Shown: in pieces, positions 12,497-24,419 of the stretch
Layout: every line of letters starts with the position of its first letter
How positions within the stretch are numbered: the first letter of the stretch is position 1
NCBI GenBank assembly: GCA_019914995.1
Contig: CM034141.1
Coordinates: 5,682,001 to 5,746,000 of the forward strand
Length of the DNA stretch: 64,000 bases
Source of the DNA: Acanthochlamys bracteata
Taxonomy: Eukaryota; Streptophyta; Magnoliopsida; Pandanales; Velloziaceae
Reading direction: 5' to 3'
Notes under the pieces: generated by a model
What the model saw: the letters and a program-made list of their open reading frames with translations, nothing else
What the model was told of the DNA's origin: nothing
Database searches by the model: none
Program-made: the position numbers and the translations under genes

Positions 12497-13246
12497 ATGT
12501 CTCTCTCATCTCCGCCTCACATGGCGGCTGACCACGACTCTTCATCTTCGTCTTCTTCTTCTTCTCTTTGTTCTTCTCCTCCTCCTCCTCCACCACCACC
12601 ACTAACACCACCAACTCCGCTGCCGCTTCTCGACAACAACCGCAACATTAACACCAACTACTTCATCGAGCTTTACTTCGACGCAGCACTCGAGAACCAA
12701 GTTCTCAAATCATGGAACGCTCTTGCTCGCCGCCAGATCAGTAACAGATTAATCGGTCTCTCTTGTCGTCCTCACCTTACTCTCCTCTCTATAAATTCTC
12801 CTTCTTCCATTTCTTCGATTTCTTCTTCTCTTCGTTCTGCTGCTTCTCGCTTCTCTCCTCTCCCTCTCTCTCTCTCCGCTGCTGCAATTTTTTCTCCAAA
12901 CCCTTATTCTTCTAACCCTAATTCGAATATTTGTGATTTCTTCTTCATTCCGACACCGACAATGTCGTTGTTAGCGTTTCATTCCGGGATTTGTGATGCG
13001 ATAAGGGAAGAGATTGGAGAAGGATTGCTGGAGGAATACAAACCTGACACTTGGCTTCCCCTATGTCCGGCGGCGCTGGATGTACCGCGTGGACGGATGG
13101 CTGATGCGTTGGCGTTGTTGCAGGATTTGCTTAGGGCGCCTGTGTCGGGGTTCGGTATGGAGATAGCTGTTGTTGAGAGGTTGCCGAATGTGAAAGGGGT
13201 CTTTTCTGTGTCTCTTGGGGCTGGGTCTGCTGTAGTAGATGGATAA
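12497..13246 (+). CDS. 2H phosphoesterase (RNA ligase/CPDase-like) protein with degenerate second motif
   Basis: Single-exon ORF of 249 aa with ATG at 12497. Residues 15-45 are poly-Ser then poly-Pro, encoded by a trinucleotide microsatellite. From about residue 53 the protein resembles plant 2H/cyclic-phosphodiesterase-like proteins: YFIELYFDAALENQVLKSWN, then the first HxT motif as RPHLTLL (His93, Thr95), and a C-terminal region with YKPDTWLPLCPAALDVPRGR and PVSGFGMEIAVVE. Family enzymes use two HxT motifs to act on cyclic phosphates or RNA ends. Here the second position reads LCPAA, with no His-x-Thr/Ser. Catalysis is therefore doubtful. The 3'UTR may contain introns, since a good acceptor lies near 15146, but this is not proven. 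The family call is from motif recall. Confidence 0.7.
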   Translation: MSLSSPPHMAADHDSSSSSSSSSLCSSPPPPPPPPLTPPTPLPLLDNNRNINTNYFIELYFDAALENQVLKSWNALARRQISNRLIGLSCRPHLTLLSINSPSSISSISSSLRSAASRFSPLPLSLSAAAIFSPNPYSSNPNSNICDFFFIPTPTMSLLAFHSGICDAIREEIGEGLLEEYKPDTWLPLCPAALDVPRGRMADALALLQDLLRAPVSGFGMEIAVVERLPNVKGVFSVSLGAGSAVVDG

Positions 13247-13487
13247 AGGTTTGCGTATTGTTTGATTCTTTTTCTGGAACTGGGTTGCTGTACATGCTAG
13301 TTTACTTTGTTACTGCCTTGGCCTTCGTATTGGTTTGTCGCGATTACATGGCAACCTTGATTTACTGCTTGGAATGGGTGTTTTGGTTAACATGCTAGTT
13401 TACTTAACCATGTTTGAAAAGTAATACTTACATGCAAATTTATCTGCTCTTGCGAAAGTCTGCAGAGCATTGTTTCTTTTGCCCTTA

Positions 13488-13758
13488 GAGCGTGTTTCAA
13501 ATGTCCGTAACTGAGTTTCATGAAAGTGAAAAATGAGTTGAAAGTGGAGTTTAGTTTTTGTGTTTCAATAGTTTTTGGAGTGAGTTGAAAATTGAAAAAT
13601 AGAAGAGCATTGGGAGGTGTGCAATTAAGAAAATTGAAACTGAAATTCTGTATGTGGAAGTGGAGTTCTGAGTTTCTTATACAAATAGACCATATGAACT
13701 GTTTGGAACTTCAAATCTGGCGGAAGAAAGTAGAGTTACGGGCGTTTGAAACACGTCC
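13488..13758. mobile_element. MITE family A, copy A1 (Tourist/Harbinger-like)
   Basis: A 271-bp non-coding element starts GAGCGTGTTTCAAATG and ends with the near reverse complement (CGTTTGAAACACGTCC). It is flanked on both sides by TTA (13485-13487 and 13759-13761), the 3-bp target duplication typical of PIF/Harbinger elements. The interior (gagttgaaagtggag, gtgtttcaatag) is shared with copies at 36496, 50082 and 62804. It lies 3' of the 2H gene. Confidence 0.8.
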
Positions 13759-13761
13759 TTA

Positions 13762-15863
13762 ATGTGTTTGAAACCAATGGTTTGCTTCCTATGGAAAGTT
13801 CTTTGCCATTTGTGCACTTTCGAGCTGATGATAGATGTGTTAGTACATCATAGCAAATTATACAGAAAACTCCATTTACTAGAAAATAAATCTAATGTAA
13901 CTGGTATTTACTTTTGTGAGGTTTCATCATCTAGCATGGTGTTTAGTGGGAATTCCTCTCTATGGCACTTTTTATATACAGTGCAAGTATTTTTAGCTGT
14001 TGACATGTTATTTCCTTTTGTTTATTAATGAAGATATATATGTTATTGCCATGCTTCATCTCTTGTCGCACAATGCAGCTTCTGGTTACTGTATACTTGT
14101 CGCAAGACTGATTCCTTGTTACTTGTGATGATCTTCTTTCTCATGTTTTCTTTTTCTATGAAGACTTTGTTACTGGAACATTTTGTGATCATCCTTCGAC
14201 ATTTTTCAGATATTTGCTTCTATTCTCTGTGGCTAGTATTTGTTAAGCTAATAACTTCTTGATATGGTTTTCACTTACTTCTATACATCCGTATATCTCC
14301 AAAAGGCTTATGATTTTCTTTGCGCATTTCAGTCAGATGTATTGTCTATTTCCCCAAATCTTTCACCATGTCATAAAATTTTGTAAGAATGCTTCTTGGT
14401 GCATCTTTCTCTAGAATTGAATACTGTTTTTGCACTGTCCTGGATCTTCAAGGTGTGGATGCATACTCTAGAATGTTTCGTACCGTAATTCTCATTTTTG
14501 CAGATTCGGATAGCTTGGTTTCAATATCTCTTACCATCAAATCTCCTTCGATACAAGGTACATTCACGTGGCTTATATCCAGAGTTTGTGTTTTAATAAC
14601 AATGGCAAGATGATTATTTTGTTTTCATCACTAGATCACACCTTATTGGCACTAGATTTCTAAAAAAATTCCTAGATGACAGTTGCTTTTGTAGGCAGTT
14701 AATAATACACTTGTCCTTAGATTTCGTTATATACCAGTTTGTGATATGCAACATACATTGTGAATCCATTTGCTTGGTGCTGAATCACTAAATGGTGAAT
14801 TCTTTCAATTTTCAAATGGCTTTACTATAAGATATTATAGCTGCTAGCAGTTGCGCGAGTGATTTTCTTCACTGCTCTAAATTGTTGTCTGGCATTGCAA
14901 TTTCTGCTGTAATAGATTTTGTTTGGATATTTTCTTTTGGTGCTAAGACTTTATTTGTTCGAAATGAAATAGAATGAACAAGTTGTTCTACTCAACTTAG
15001 GTGCAATAATTCGTTAACTCGCTTGCATGCGACTTAATTCTGCTTACCTTAATTAACATGATCTGCTGAATCTTTTTTTTTTCTTTTGTGTTAACCTACT
15101 GAGGTATTTCTTTTTCTTTTACCTTAATTATTTATGGTTTTGCAGTTTAAGTCACCAAGGTTTTTGTTATTTGTTTGGTGAAAAGCTAGCTACCTTGAAA
15201 GAAGAAACTATTGGAAGTTCCATTCTACTTTGTGTAGCATTCATAGTTGATCCCCACCAAAGGCTGGGTTGTAGCTGTTGTTGTTTAACATTCTTAGCTC
15301 TCCAATTGGAAGAAGTTCAGGTGTCACATTCCTCGAACTACTAACAGGAGGATGTATTTTTAACTTGCTGGTTGTCAAACAAAAGAAAACGAATTGGACG
15401 TTATTGATTTTTAAATGCTTGCATCAGTCGTTTTGCCTAATATTGCTGTGCTATTGACTGCATCATCTGAGCTCTTTTGCTGTATGTATACTTGTGCATT
15501 GTGATTGCGCGCTTGTTATGAAAAAGTGCTTGTCCGTATAATTTAAGGTGATCTTTGGAATTACTTTTTATATATTAATAAATTTGTATGCTTAATTTTT
15601 TAAAATTGAAGTCATATAAATTATATGCTATAATATTTTTATAATTGTTATTATAATTTTTTAGGTAAAACATAAACTTGTTTTTAAGAATTTTCAACTA
15701 ATTTTAAAAATTTTAAATATTGTCAAACATTCCTAAAAATATGGCATAATAGTTGACTGTATAAATTTAAGAATAATCCAATATATCTGACAACGTCAGA
15801 GCCTAAATAAATTCCAATCATTCAATAAGAAATCCTCAAATCATTTTACCATCGATGTCATTA
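13762..15863. other. Non-coding stretch between the 2H gene and SPT5
   Basis: T-rich sequence with several plus-strand splice-like signals, including a polypyrimidine tract and GCAG near 15146. It is compatible with a long spliced 3'UTR of the 2H gene or a non-coding transcript. No open frame with a recognisable domain was found. From about 15540 it becomes very AT-rich. Confidence 0.35.
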
Positions 15864-16067
15864 GACGTTATTTATTTATTTAAAGGGTTTTTAAAAGTGC
15901 TTATAAATTTTTTTAATAAAAAATATTTTTATTTCATATAAAATTTATAATATAAAGTTGTGTTAAATATTATAAAAATTATTGAAAAATATAAAGTTAA
16001 AAAATTGATAAATATTTTTAAAGAAAGCCAATGTAAAAAGTTCTGTAATAAATAAATAAATAACGTC
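15864..16067. mobile_element. Short MITE with 18-bp perfect inverted repeats
   Basis: The left end is GACGTTATTTATTTATTT and the right end is its exact reverse complement, closing at 16067. TTA directly flanks both ends, matching a 3-bp target duplication. The interior is AT-rich with no ORF. It lies about 440 bp upstream of the SPT5 start codon. Confidence 0.7.
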
Positions 16068-16307
16068 TTACCTCTATGGTAAGAAGTAAATTTAGGCGCC
16101 ACCCGACAACTAGAACCGGTTCGGTGCATTCCGGTTCATAGTTGAACCGGCTGCTGTTATTATTATTTATCCTTTTCTTGCTCGCGGCTTTCTCCTGTCC
16201 CTCAATCGGGAGACTTCACAGCCTTCGTTCGCACCGCTCTCTCTCTCTCTCTTTCTCTCTCTCTCTTCCCAGTCGATAGAAATTCTCTCTCTCCAGTTTT
16301 TGCTCTC

Positions 16308-16313
16308 TATAAG
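16308..16313 (+). promoter_or_regulatory. Possible TATA element of SPT5
   Basis: TATAAG follows CT-rich tracts (16238-16264) and lies 199 bp upstream of the SPT5 ATG, leaving room for a 5'UTR of about 170 bp. Position and sequence only; no transcript evidence. Confidence 0.35.
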
Positions 16314-16506
16314 TACCCCAAGCTCCACTACCCATTGTCTCCCTCATTCAATTTCCTTCACTCTCGATTTCAAGTGGGTTCGAAACCCTACACTAAATTT
16401 AGGCCCCAATTCTAGTTCGAGATAGCTTGAAAGCTAGGATTTTAAACACTGCTCTGGATCTTGATCTTCAGCGGCGGCGGCGGGAAGAGTTGCAGTGGCA
16501 GCAGCG

Positions 16507-19500
16507 ATGGCGCGCGGTCGAGACGATGAAGATGAGTACGAGGAGGAGGAAGGAGAGATGGAAGAAGAAGAAGAAGAGGATGAAGAAGAAGAGCAGGGAA
16601 GAGGAAGGGGATCCAAACGTGGGAGATCGGAATTCATTGATGATGTGGCGGAGGAAGACGATGAGGAAGAGGAAGAAGAAGAGGACGATGATGATGAGGA
16701 TTATGGGGGTGGCGGAGGAGGGAGGAAGAAGCAGAGACGGCGGACGGGGTCGGAATTTTTTGAGCTCGAGGCGGCTGTTGATAGTGATGAGGAGGAGGAA
16801 GATGACGGTGATGCTGAGGACGGTGAGTATTCGATTCCTTTTTTTTGTGTTTGCTGATTTTAGTTGAATTTTGCTTAGTTTTTAGTGGAAAGATATTATC
16901 TTTCATTTTTTGTAGATCGGATTGCTTGGTATTTGCTGGAGTTGGGAGTGTTCAATAGAAAATTCTCAAAAAAAAATTATATATTTTGCAGTTTTATTTT
17001 GGAAAGGAGTTATTTTTTGTGTAGTCGATGAATGGTACATTTCTTGGGATGCTATTGATGAGGAGTTGGTACTTATTTATTTGATAACTACTTTGGTAAA
17101 GAAGGCATTGGCAAAATGTGTTTATGATTCCAACCTCCTCATCGGTCCTCTATTTCTGAGAAATTTTATGATTTTTAGTTTATGGTTGCTTGTGGGATAT
17201 GGATGCAAAAATGGGATGTAACTTGGAGTAGACAATCGATTTATTAAGAAAAGCAGCTTAGTTTTGTCTGGGATTCTTCTATATGAGTTGTTCTCTGTTT
17301 CTTTTGCTCATAACCAATGACTATGAAGATTTGGATAATGAGCCGTAAAGTGGTTACTGTGTATACAGTTTTCTCTTTGGTTGCAAATTTAGTGGAAGCT
17401 TTTACTGTGAAAAGTTTGAAAGAACTCAAACTAAAGTAAGAGTGTGAGGTTTCTTTGCAACATTGTCACTGTTTCTAGATAAAGAAATTTGGGTGGAGTT
17501 TCTAATTGGTGTTGCCAGGCTGGATATGTCCTCCATCTGCCTAATAAAGATGAGTGAGTAAGAATCAATGCAATTGTATGTGAGTTTGGAATGAGAAGTT
17601 CAACTTGTTGCAAAATCAGCAACACTTTAAATTGAGGTTTATAGAATGGAGAATGCCAGTGCACCTTTTGTGTTTGGCTTTCTTTTGAGCGTAAATGTTA
17701 ATGGATGTTGGCTTATATTACTAACAAATGCAACTATATACACAAATGGACATTCCAACGTTATTTATTACTCTGCAGCTATGAAAGATTCAAGAGAGCG
17801 GAGAGACTTGACTGCAATCTCAGTTTGTGATGTTTTGGTTTTATTGTATAGTGTACAACCTGGACCTGGTCTAGACCTTTTAGATCTCTGTTTCAGGATT
17901 ATTGAAATTTGCAAGTTATTTTCTAATTTCTCCTAGGTTTAACTGATTTCTTGTCGATTTTTGTTTCATAAGTTCATCATGAAACTTATTATTGAATGCA
18001 AACTATGCAGATTTCATAAATGATAGTGCAGCTGATCTTCCTGGTGCTGATGGAGGAAGGCGAGTACATCGTCCCTCACTTTTACGACCAGAAGACCAAG
18101 AAGAGGATATTGATGATATTGCAAGAATGATTAGTCAGAGGTATTCGCGGCAAAGTCATGTCGAGTATGGCGAGGATGCTACTGAGGTTGAGCAACAAGC
18201 CCTTTTGCCATCAGTCAAAGACTCAAAATTGTGGTTGGTCAAATGTCAAGTATGTTTCTTCTTCTGATTGGGTAGTCTCCACTGAAGGTAGTGTTTCTTA
18301 TCTGTATCTTCATTGAATTTTGATTTTCTTAAATGGATGATGGATGATCCAGCAAAATCACGAGCGGGAGTTAGCTATATGCTTGATGCAAAAGTTCATC
18401 GATAGACCTGATCTTCATATAAGATCTGCTATTTCGTTGGACCACCTTAAGGGCTATATATATGTAGAAGCAGACAGAGAGGCCCATGTCAAAGAGGTAC
18501 TTCAAATTGATGATGTTATCTTATTTTTATGACTTACCTTTTGGATCAATTCTTAGCTGCATACGTCAGGCTTGCAGAGGTATGAGGAACATATTCAGTT
18601 CAGCAAAAATAGAGCTGGTCCCTATTAAAGAGATGACTGATGTGCTTTCTGTTGAAAGCAAAACTGTTGACCTAGCTAGGGACACATGGGTACGAATGAA
18701 GATAGGAGTATATAAAGGCGATCTTGCTAAGGTATGTTTGCTTTGGTTGTTTTCTGCATTAACATCTTAAAATGTTCAGTTTGAGCAACTCCCATAGCTC
18801 TGCAGGTTGTTGATGTTGATAATGTACGGCAAAAAGTGACGGTGAAGCTGATTCCAAGAGTTGATTTGCAGTATCTTGCTAATAAACTAGTAAGGCAATC
18901 TCCATTGTCATGCCATGAGCACTTTCTTCTTTAAGTTTCAGATGTTTCTGCTATCTCATAGAACTAAAATTCTTTGGATATTAGATGAAATATGTGTGGT
19001 GATGTTGTTTTTTCTCGAGGTCAATTTGTATGTTAAAGGAATTTGCTAGCTGGCTAACTGCATTGTGGAGCTAATTGCAATTATCATGTTCTCAGGAAGG
19101 TAGGGAGTCTGCTTTTGGAAGAAAGAGAACATTTGTACCTCCTCCGCGGTTATTCAACAGCAATGAAGCAAAGTATAGTTACAAAGTTCATTCATCATTT
19201 TAAAATGGTTACTCAGAAGATGTGAATGTTTTGCTTGATTTTTACTGTGTTGCTGCATTCAGGGAACTTAATATCCATGTAGAACACAGAAAGAATAGAG
19301 ATGGTGAACGTTATGAATGGGTTGACAACATGATGTTCAAAGATGGTTATCTTTATAAAATAGTATCGATAAAGTCAATCACTACACACAACATTCAGCC
19401 TACATTTGATGAGCTTGAGAAGTTTAGGGCTCCTGATGCTGATGACAGTGGTGACACGGAAAGCTTGTCCACACTTTTTGCAAATAGAAAGAAGGGACAT

Positions 19501-22500
19501 TTTATGAAAGGTGATGCAGTTATTGTCGTTCGAGGAGATCTAAAAAATTTAATGGGAACAGTTGAGAAGGTTGAGGAAGAGAATGTTCATATTAACCCAA
19601 AGATGGCAGGCTTGCCGGTAATTGCTAGAGTGACTAGTATTTTTATTCCCACCATAGTATTTAGAAAGGCCGTGGAGTTGACTTATTGATATGATTGAAT
19701 CGTTGAAACATGCAGAAAACGTTAGCCTTCCATGAGAAGGAGCTGTGCAAGTACTTCAAACCAGGAGATCATGTCAAAGTGATATCTGGTGTTCAAGAAG
19801 GTGCTACCGGTATGGTAGTCAAGGTTGAAAGCCATATTCTGACCATTTTATCTGACACCACAAAAGAAGACGTAAGCAGTCATTTAAGACAATTTTAAAA
19901 ATTTGGTATCTTGTATGTAATACATACTACTAATTGTAGCTCTATTTCCTCAGATCCGAGTATTTGCAGACAATGTCGTGGAGAGTTCAGAGGTAACAGC
20001 AGGAATTACCAAAATTGGGGATTATGAGCTCCATGATCTTGTGCTTCTAGAGTAAGATTTTGACTTTATCTGCCCGTTGTTAGTTGAACTTCTCAATGTA
20101 AATGTGAACCTGGTAACGTCTTTTTGCTGTTTTCTCATACTGTTGTTCTGATGCAGCGATACCTCATTTGGTGTAATCATATGCGTTGAAAGTGGAGCAG
20201 TTCAGGTGAGGTCATTGTCTATGAGATGATTTAGATTATTTTGTTTTTCAGATTCCTGAACTTATGCATTCTGTTTAGGTGCTTAAAGGAGTTCCTGATA
20301 GACCTGAAGTTGTGCTTGTTAAATTGATGGAAATAAAGGCAAAAATTGATAAGCCAGCTAGTGCTCAAGATCAGAAGCGTAACAAGGTTTCCTTGAAGGA
20401 TGTTGTCAAGGTTGTTGAGGGACCATGTAAGGTGCGATTTAATAGACGTACCTGGCTATACCATTAAATTCTTGAAAAAACTCCACCTTAATCATTCATT
20501 TCTTTTGTGGAAAGGGACGACAAGGGCCTGTAGAACGCATTCACAGGGGCATCTTGTTCATTTACGATCGCCATCACTTGGAACATGCTGGCTTTATTTG
20601 TGTGCGAGCTCAGTCATGTATTCTTCCAGGCGGTTCACATGGGAGAAATGATAGAAATGTATCTTTTTGCTCTCTTCTCTCCTTCCATACTTTCTTTGGA
20701 AGGTGTGTTGATCAGTTCATTATTAACACGCGCAGGGTGCAGGTTCTATGGACTCGAGATTTGATGCATTGAGATCTTCTCCTAATTTGATGTCTCCAAG
20801 CCGATTGCCTAGGCCTGGGTTTTCTGATTGTAGGTGTTTCAGCCGTCTTGTTATTGTTGATGATTTTGAGTCTAATCCTTTATTCAGAACGTAATTAATG
20901 GTTTTGTTCGTTTATTTCATGCTATAATGGTGAATGCTCTCTGCGCTAAGCTTTCATCTTTATATGACTATTTGTTCTCTTTTACAATTTACGTGCAGCT
21001 GGAGGAAGACACAGAGGTGCAAGAGTATTTGACTCTTTGATCGGAAAGTCCATCAAAATCAGATCAGGTCCTTTCAAGGGATACCGCGGCCGTGTTAAAT
21101 CGATTACAAACACTCATGTAAGGGTTGAGCTTGATTCACAGATGAAGATTGTTTCAGGTAACTTCTCAAAATAGTTACTTTATCCTGGTTAATGTTTTCT
21201 TCATTTACTAATAATCTGCTGTGGATGCAGTTAAAAGAGATGAAATTGCTGATGCCACTGGATCAGCTTTCTCAGGCCGGTAATACTATAGTGAGAATCC
21301 TGTCCAATTTTATTACTTTGCTATAGTGCTGTACTTACTGAGGTTGAACTTTAGTGGCAGCGAGACACCTCGATATGGGTATGGTAGTGAGACACCGATG
21401 CATCCATCACGTACTCCGCTTCATCCGTACCAGACTCCAATGCGAGATCCATCTGGTAAAGACTATTTTATGCGTTGTTGGATGAGTGTAATGCCTCTTT
21501 GGATGGAATTACTGCAGTTATTTTTCCATCTTCTTTACACAAACATTTTAGGCGCACTTCCACTCTTGCTTTTTCATTTAGGTATCATGTTGCTGTGAGA
21601 CATTCCTTTGTCTCTTCTTTTTCACAACTTAATTTGGATTTTAGGAAAGAGAATGCACTATTGATGCTCGGCAATGTAGTTGTGGTGTTGGAGTTAAGAT
21701 TTGCTGCTGTAATGACTTCATTGATCTATATATTGAATTTCTGATAAACTTTTGCAGCTACTCCTATACATGATGGAATGAGAACACCTATGCGTGATCG
21801 TGCTTGGGCTCCGATGAGTCCTCCAAGGTTTGCCTTGTGGCACTCAGCTTTCTGCTTATTTATCTTCCCTTGCTATTTCTCATACTAGCTAGTGCATCTT
21901 ATTTAACCATTTTCTTCTATTGCAATTTAGCTTGAGACCCTTTCTAGATTTTTCTGTCTAATACTACGTACTTACTTGACAATTAAGTTGTTTAGCTTGT
22001 AGTACATGTGCTTTCAAATGCCTTTGTGTAACGAGTGCTGTCTTAAGGGTCTCACTAATTACAACGCTTTACTTGTAATAGATACACATCGATTCACAAA
22101 AAAAAAAAAAAAACAAAAAACAAAAAAGCCTGGGCATGCAATATTACAACGGAGCAGAAGTCCAACAATGCTATTATGAACTTGGGAAGAATCCAATTGT
22201 AGATACTCGTTTAATGAGTCCTATTGCAGTGTGGTTTTTTGTTACATTTCTGTACATTTGAATGTTGGAGAACTGCCACCAATATGTTTTCTTGAGTCTC
22301 TTAAATTCCCGTTACCAGATGGAAGCATGTATAGTTTACTAATAGTTTAACGTTATCTCAAAATAAACTGTAGAGACCATTGGGATGACAATCCAGCCTC
22401 ATGGAGCAGCAGTCCACGATATGAGGTATGCTGGTCCTCATATTTTTGTTTAAGTTAATTAAATCATTATTTGGTGATGCTATATCAACATGATGCAGAA

Positions 22501-23459
22501 TTGTGGTTCATTTTATCCCCCTCTTTTAATTAATGTTTATCTGTTTGATGCAGCAACCTGGAACTCCCCCAGCGCGAACATATGAAGCACCTACACCTGG
22601 TGCTGGTTGGGTAAATACTCCAGGGATAAACTATAATACTGAGACGCCAAGGGACAGCAGTTCACCCTATGGTAGGTTATGCTTAAGGTGATAGACACAG
22701 TTGGGAATGCCTTCAGCGGCTCCTTATTCCATTCTGACATATAATTCCAGGTAATGTAGAAAGCCCCTATGTGCCATCTACTCCTGGCCAACCAATGACT
22801 CCAAGCTCTTATCTTCCGGGTACTCCTGGAGGGCAGCCAATGACGCCTGGGAATGTGGGCATGGATGTGATGTCACCTACAATAGGTATGTTACTTTTTG
22901 ATTGGGAACCTCTATACTTGTTGTCTCTGTCACACCCATCAATAGTGTATCGTAAAGGGATGCATAATATTTTGTATTTGTGTGGCAGGCGAAGGTGACA
23001 GTAACTGGTTCATGCCAGATATATTAGTCACAGTCCAGCGCCCTGGAGAGGATCCTCATACAGCAGTAGTGAAGGAAGTGCTCATGGTATGTCTTTTGCA
23101 GTTCATAGCATAAAATCTGTCGAATAGACATGTTGCAGTCAAACAGAATATTATCTTTCAATGTCAGTTTACTCTATATCCTGTCACTTGTAACTGACCC
23201 AATTGCTGTACAGGATGGAACCTGCAGGGCTGCCCTTGGATCGACAGGCAATGGGGAGATTGTTACTGTTGTACCAGCTGAGTTAGATGTGGTAAGACCA
23301 AGGAAGTCAGACAGGATCAAGATATTGAGTGGTGCAATGCGGGGATACACAGGGAGGTTACTTGGTCTTGATGGCTCTGATGGTATAGTGAAATTGGATG
23401 AGAACTTGGAGGTCAAGATATTAGATCTTGAAATGCTTGGAAAGCTCGCAAACCAATGA
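16507..23459 (+). CDS. SPT5: Transcription elongation factor SPT5
   Basis: Twenty-two coding exons join without a frame break into 1030 aa: 16507-16822, 18011-18249, 18353-18496, 18570-18731, 18806-18889, 19096-19172, 19263-19617, 19716-19871, 19954-20051, 20157-20205, 20279-20431, 20515-20658, 20736-20829, 20999-21157, 21231-21279, 21361-21455, 21758-21827, 22374-22425, 22554-22671, 22751-22885, 22989-23086, 23214-23459. Residues 1-105 are highly acidic (poly-Glu/Asp). The NGN domain is near 178-268 (CLMQKFIDRPDLHIRSAISL, ACRGMRNIFS). Several KOW domains follow (GDHVKVISGVQEGATGMVVK; FKGYRGRVKSI), then a CTR rich in TPMHPSRTPLHP-like repeats near 760-925, and a last KOW (ILSGAMRGYTGRLLG). 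SPT5 with SPT4 forms DSIF on RNA polymerase II; the CTR is a kinase target. Length is close to Arabidopsis SPT5 (about 1040 aa). The ATG was chosen because the upstream GTG is not a plant start. Confidence 0.95.
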
Positions 23460-24020
23460 ACGAGCTACTTCTTCGTAGTTTGGGAGATGCTTTTTTCTAC
23501 TTTCTTTTTCTATCTTTATGTATACACAAGACAGTTGTAGTACTTTTTTCAGTGCAATTACCAGTTGTAATTTAGAAGTAGTTGTTAATAGTAGAATATC
23601 TTGTTAGCTGTTAATGCAATTCAAGAGCGCAACGAGTGATTGTCAAGACTTAACAGTTTCTGTTCATTCACCAAATAAATGTTTTCTGTTGACATTGAGT
23701 TCCCTTAAACTGTTGCGATTTATTTTTCAACAGTAATAAAATTCTTGACTACGATAGAGGCAACAAACATTCGCTTGTATAGTTTTGCGTTTTTCCAACA
23801 TGTACAAGGACAGTACTATAAAAACTATACAATGACAAGAAAAGAAAATAAACGAAAGAACACATTTTTATAGGAAAAAAATAGAACAAAAGGAAAGTTA
23901 CATCCGACACATTCTCTAGCTGATCTTCTTCTATATGCATTTCTCCGAATCAACACCATCATACTTCTTTCCGAAAGAATAAATAAGCTTGCTGGAAAGC
24001 CCTTGTGTTGTTTGCAACTT
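23460..24020. other. SPT5 3'UTR and junction with the broken SRF locus
   Basis: The SPT5 3'UTR probably runs to about 23650. I looked on the minus strand for the expected last exon of the SRF kinase (the PEPEFRPPMSEVV region) and did not find it. Remaining sequence is AT-rich and without a recognisable gene. Confidence 0.45.
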
Positions 24021-24053
24021 TAGCTTATTGCAAACCTGAAAAGAGTGTGTCAG

Positions 24054-24407
24054 AGTTGAATGCTAAAACAATTGGAGACGGACTTCATTTCTGGTATTTA
24101 CACTATCAAAAGTGATGTCTACAGCTTTGGAGTAGTGACGTTAGAGATTTTGACAGGCCGGAAGCCATTGGATAGGTTGGCTCAAGCTTTCATATTTTCT
24201 CGTGAAGCGTTTTTGGGGTGCCTTTGGCTCAATGACTTTGTTGTTTTCAGTTCCAGGACACGAGCAGAGCGGTCCTTCGTTAGATGGGCTACACCTCAGC
24301 TTCATGATATCGATGCATTGGAAAAAATGGTTGATCCCACCTTAAATGGCATGTATCCTGCAAAATCACTCTCACGATTTGCTGATATCATTGCTCTCTG
24401 TGTTCAG
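24054..24407 (+). pseudogene. Inverted C-terminal kinase exons of the SRF gene
   Basis: On the plus strand, opposite to the rest of the gene, two exons encode the C-lobe of an SRF-type kinase. The first, about 24060-24175, reads [19 protein letters not shown]...GRKPLD and ends GGATAG|GTTGGC. The second, 24251-24407, reads [20 protein letters not shown]...[27 protein letters not shown] and ends at GTATAA. Phases join correctly. The activation-loop part 5' of it looks decayed, and no downstream exon (PEPEFRPP...) follows; the next sequence is the minus-strand kinase exon at about 24451. Orientation and protein match are seen directly; inversion is inferred. Confidence 0.85.
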
Positions 24408-24419
24408 GTATAACTTAAA

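Noticed and set aside
16427..16906. Overlapping long frames on both strands around the SPT5 acidic N-terminus
   Set aside because: They are frame shadows of GAA/GAG/GAT-rich codons; the frame starting at ATG 16507 is the one that continues through the spliced SPT5.
22099..22128. Poly-A tract in SPT5 intron 17 as a retroposon tail
   Set aside because: No upstream body or target duplication could be seen.
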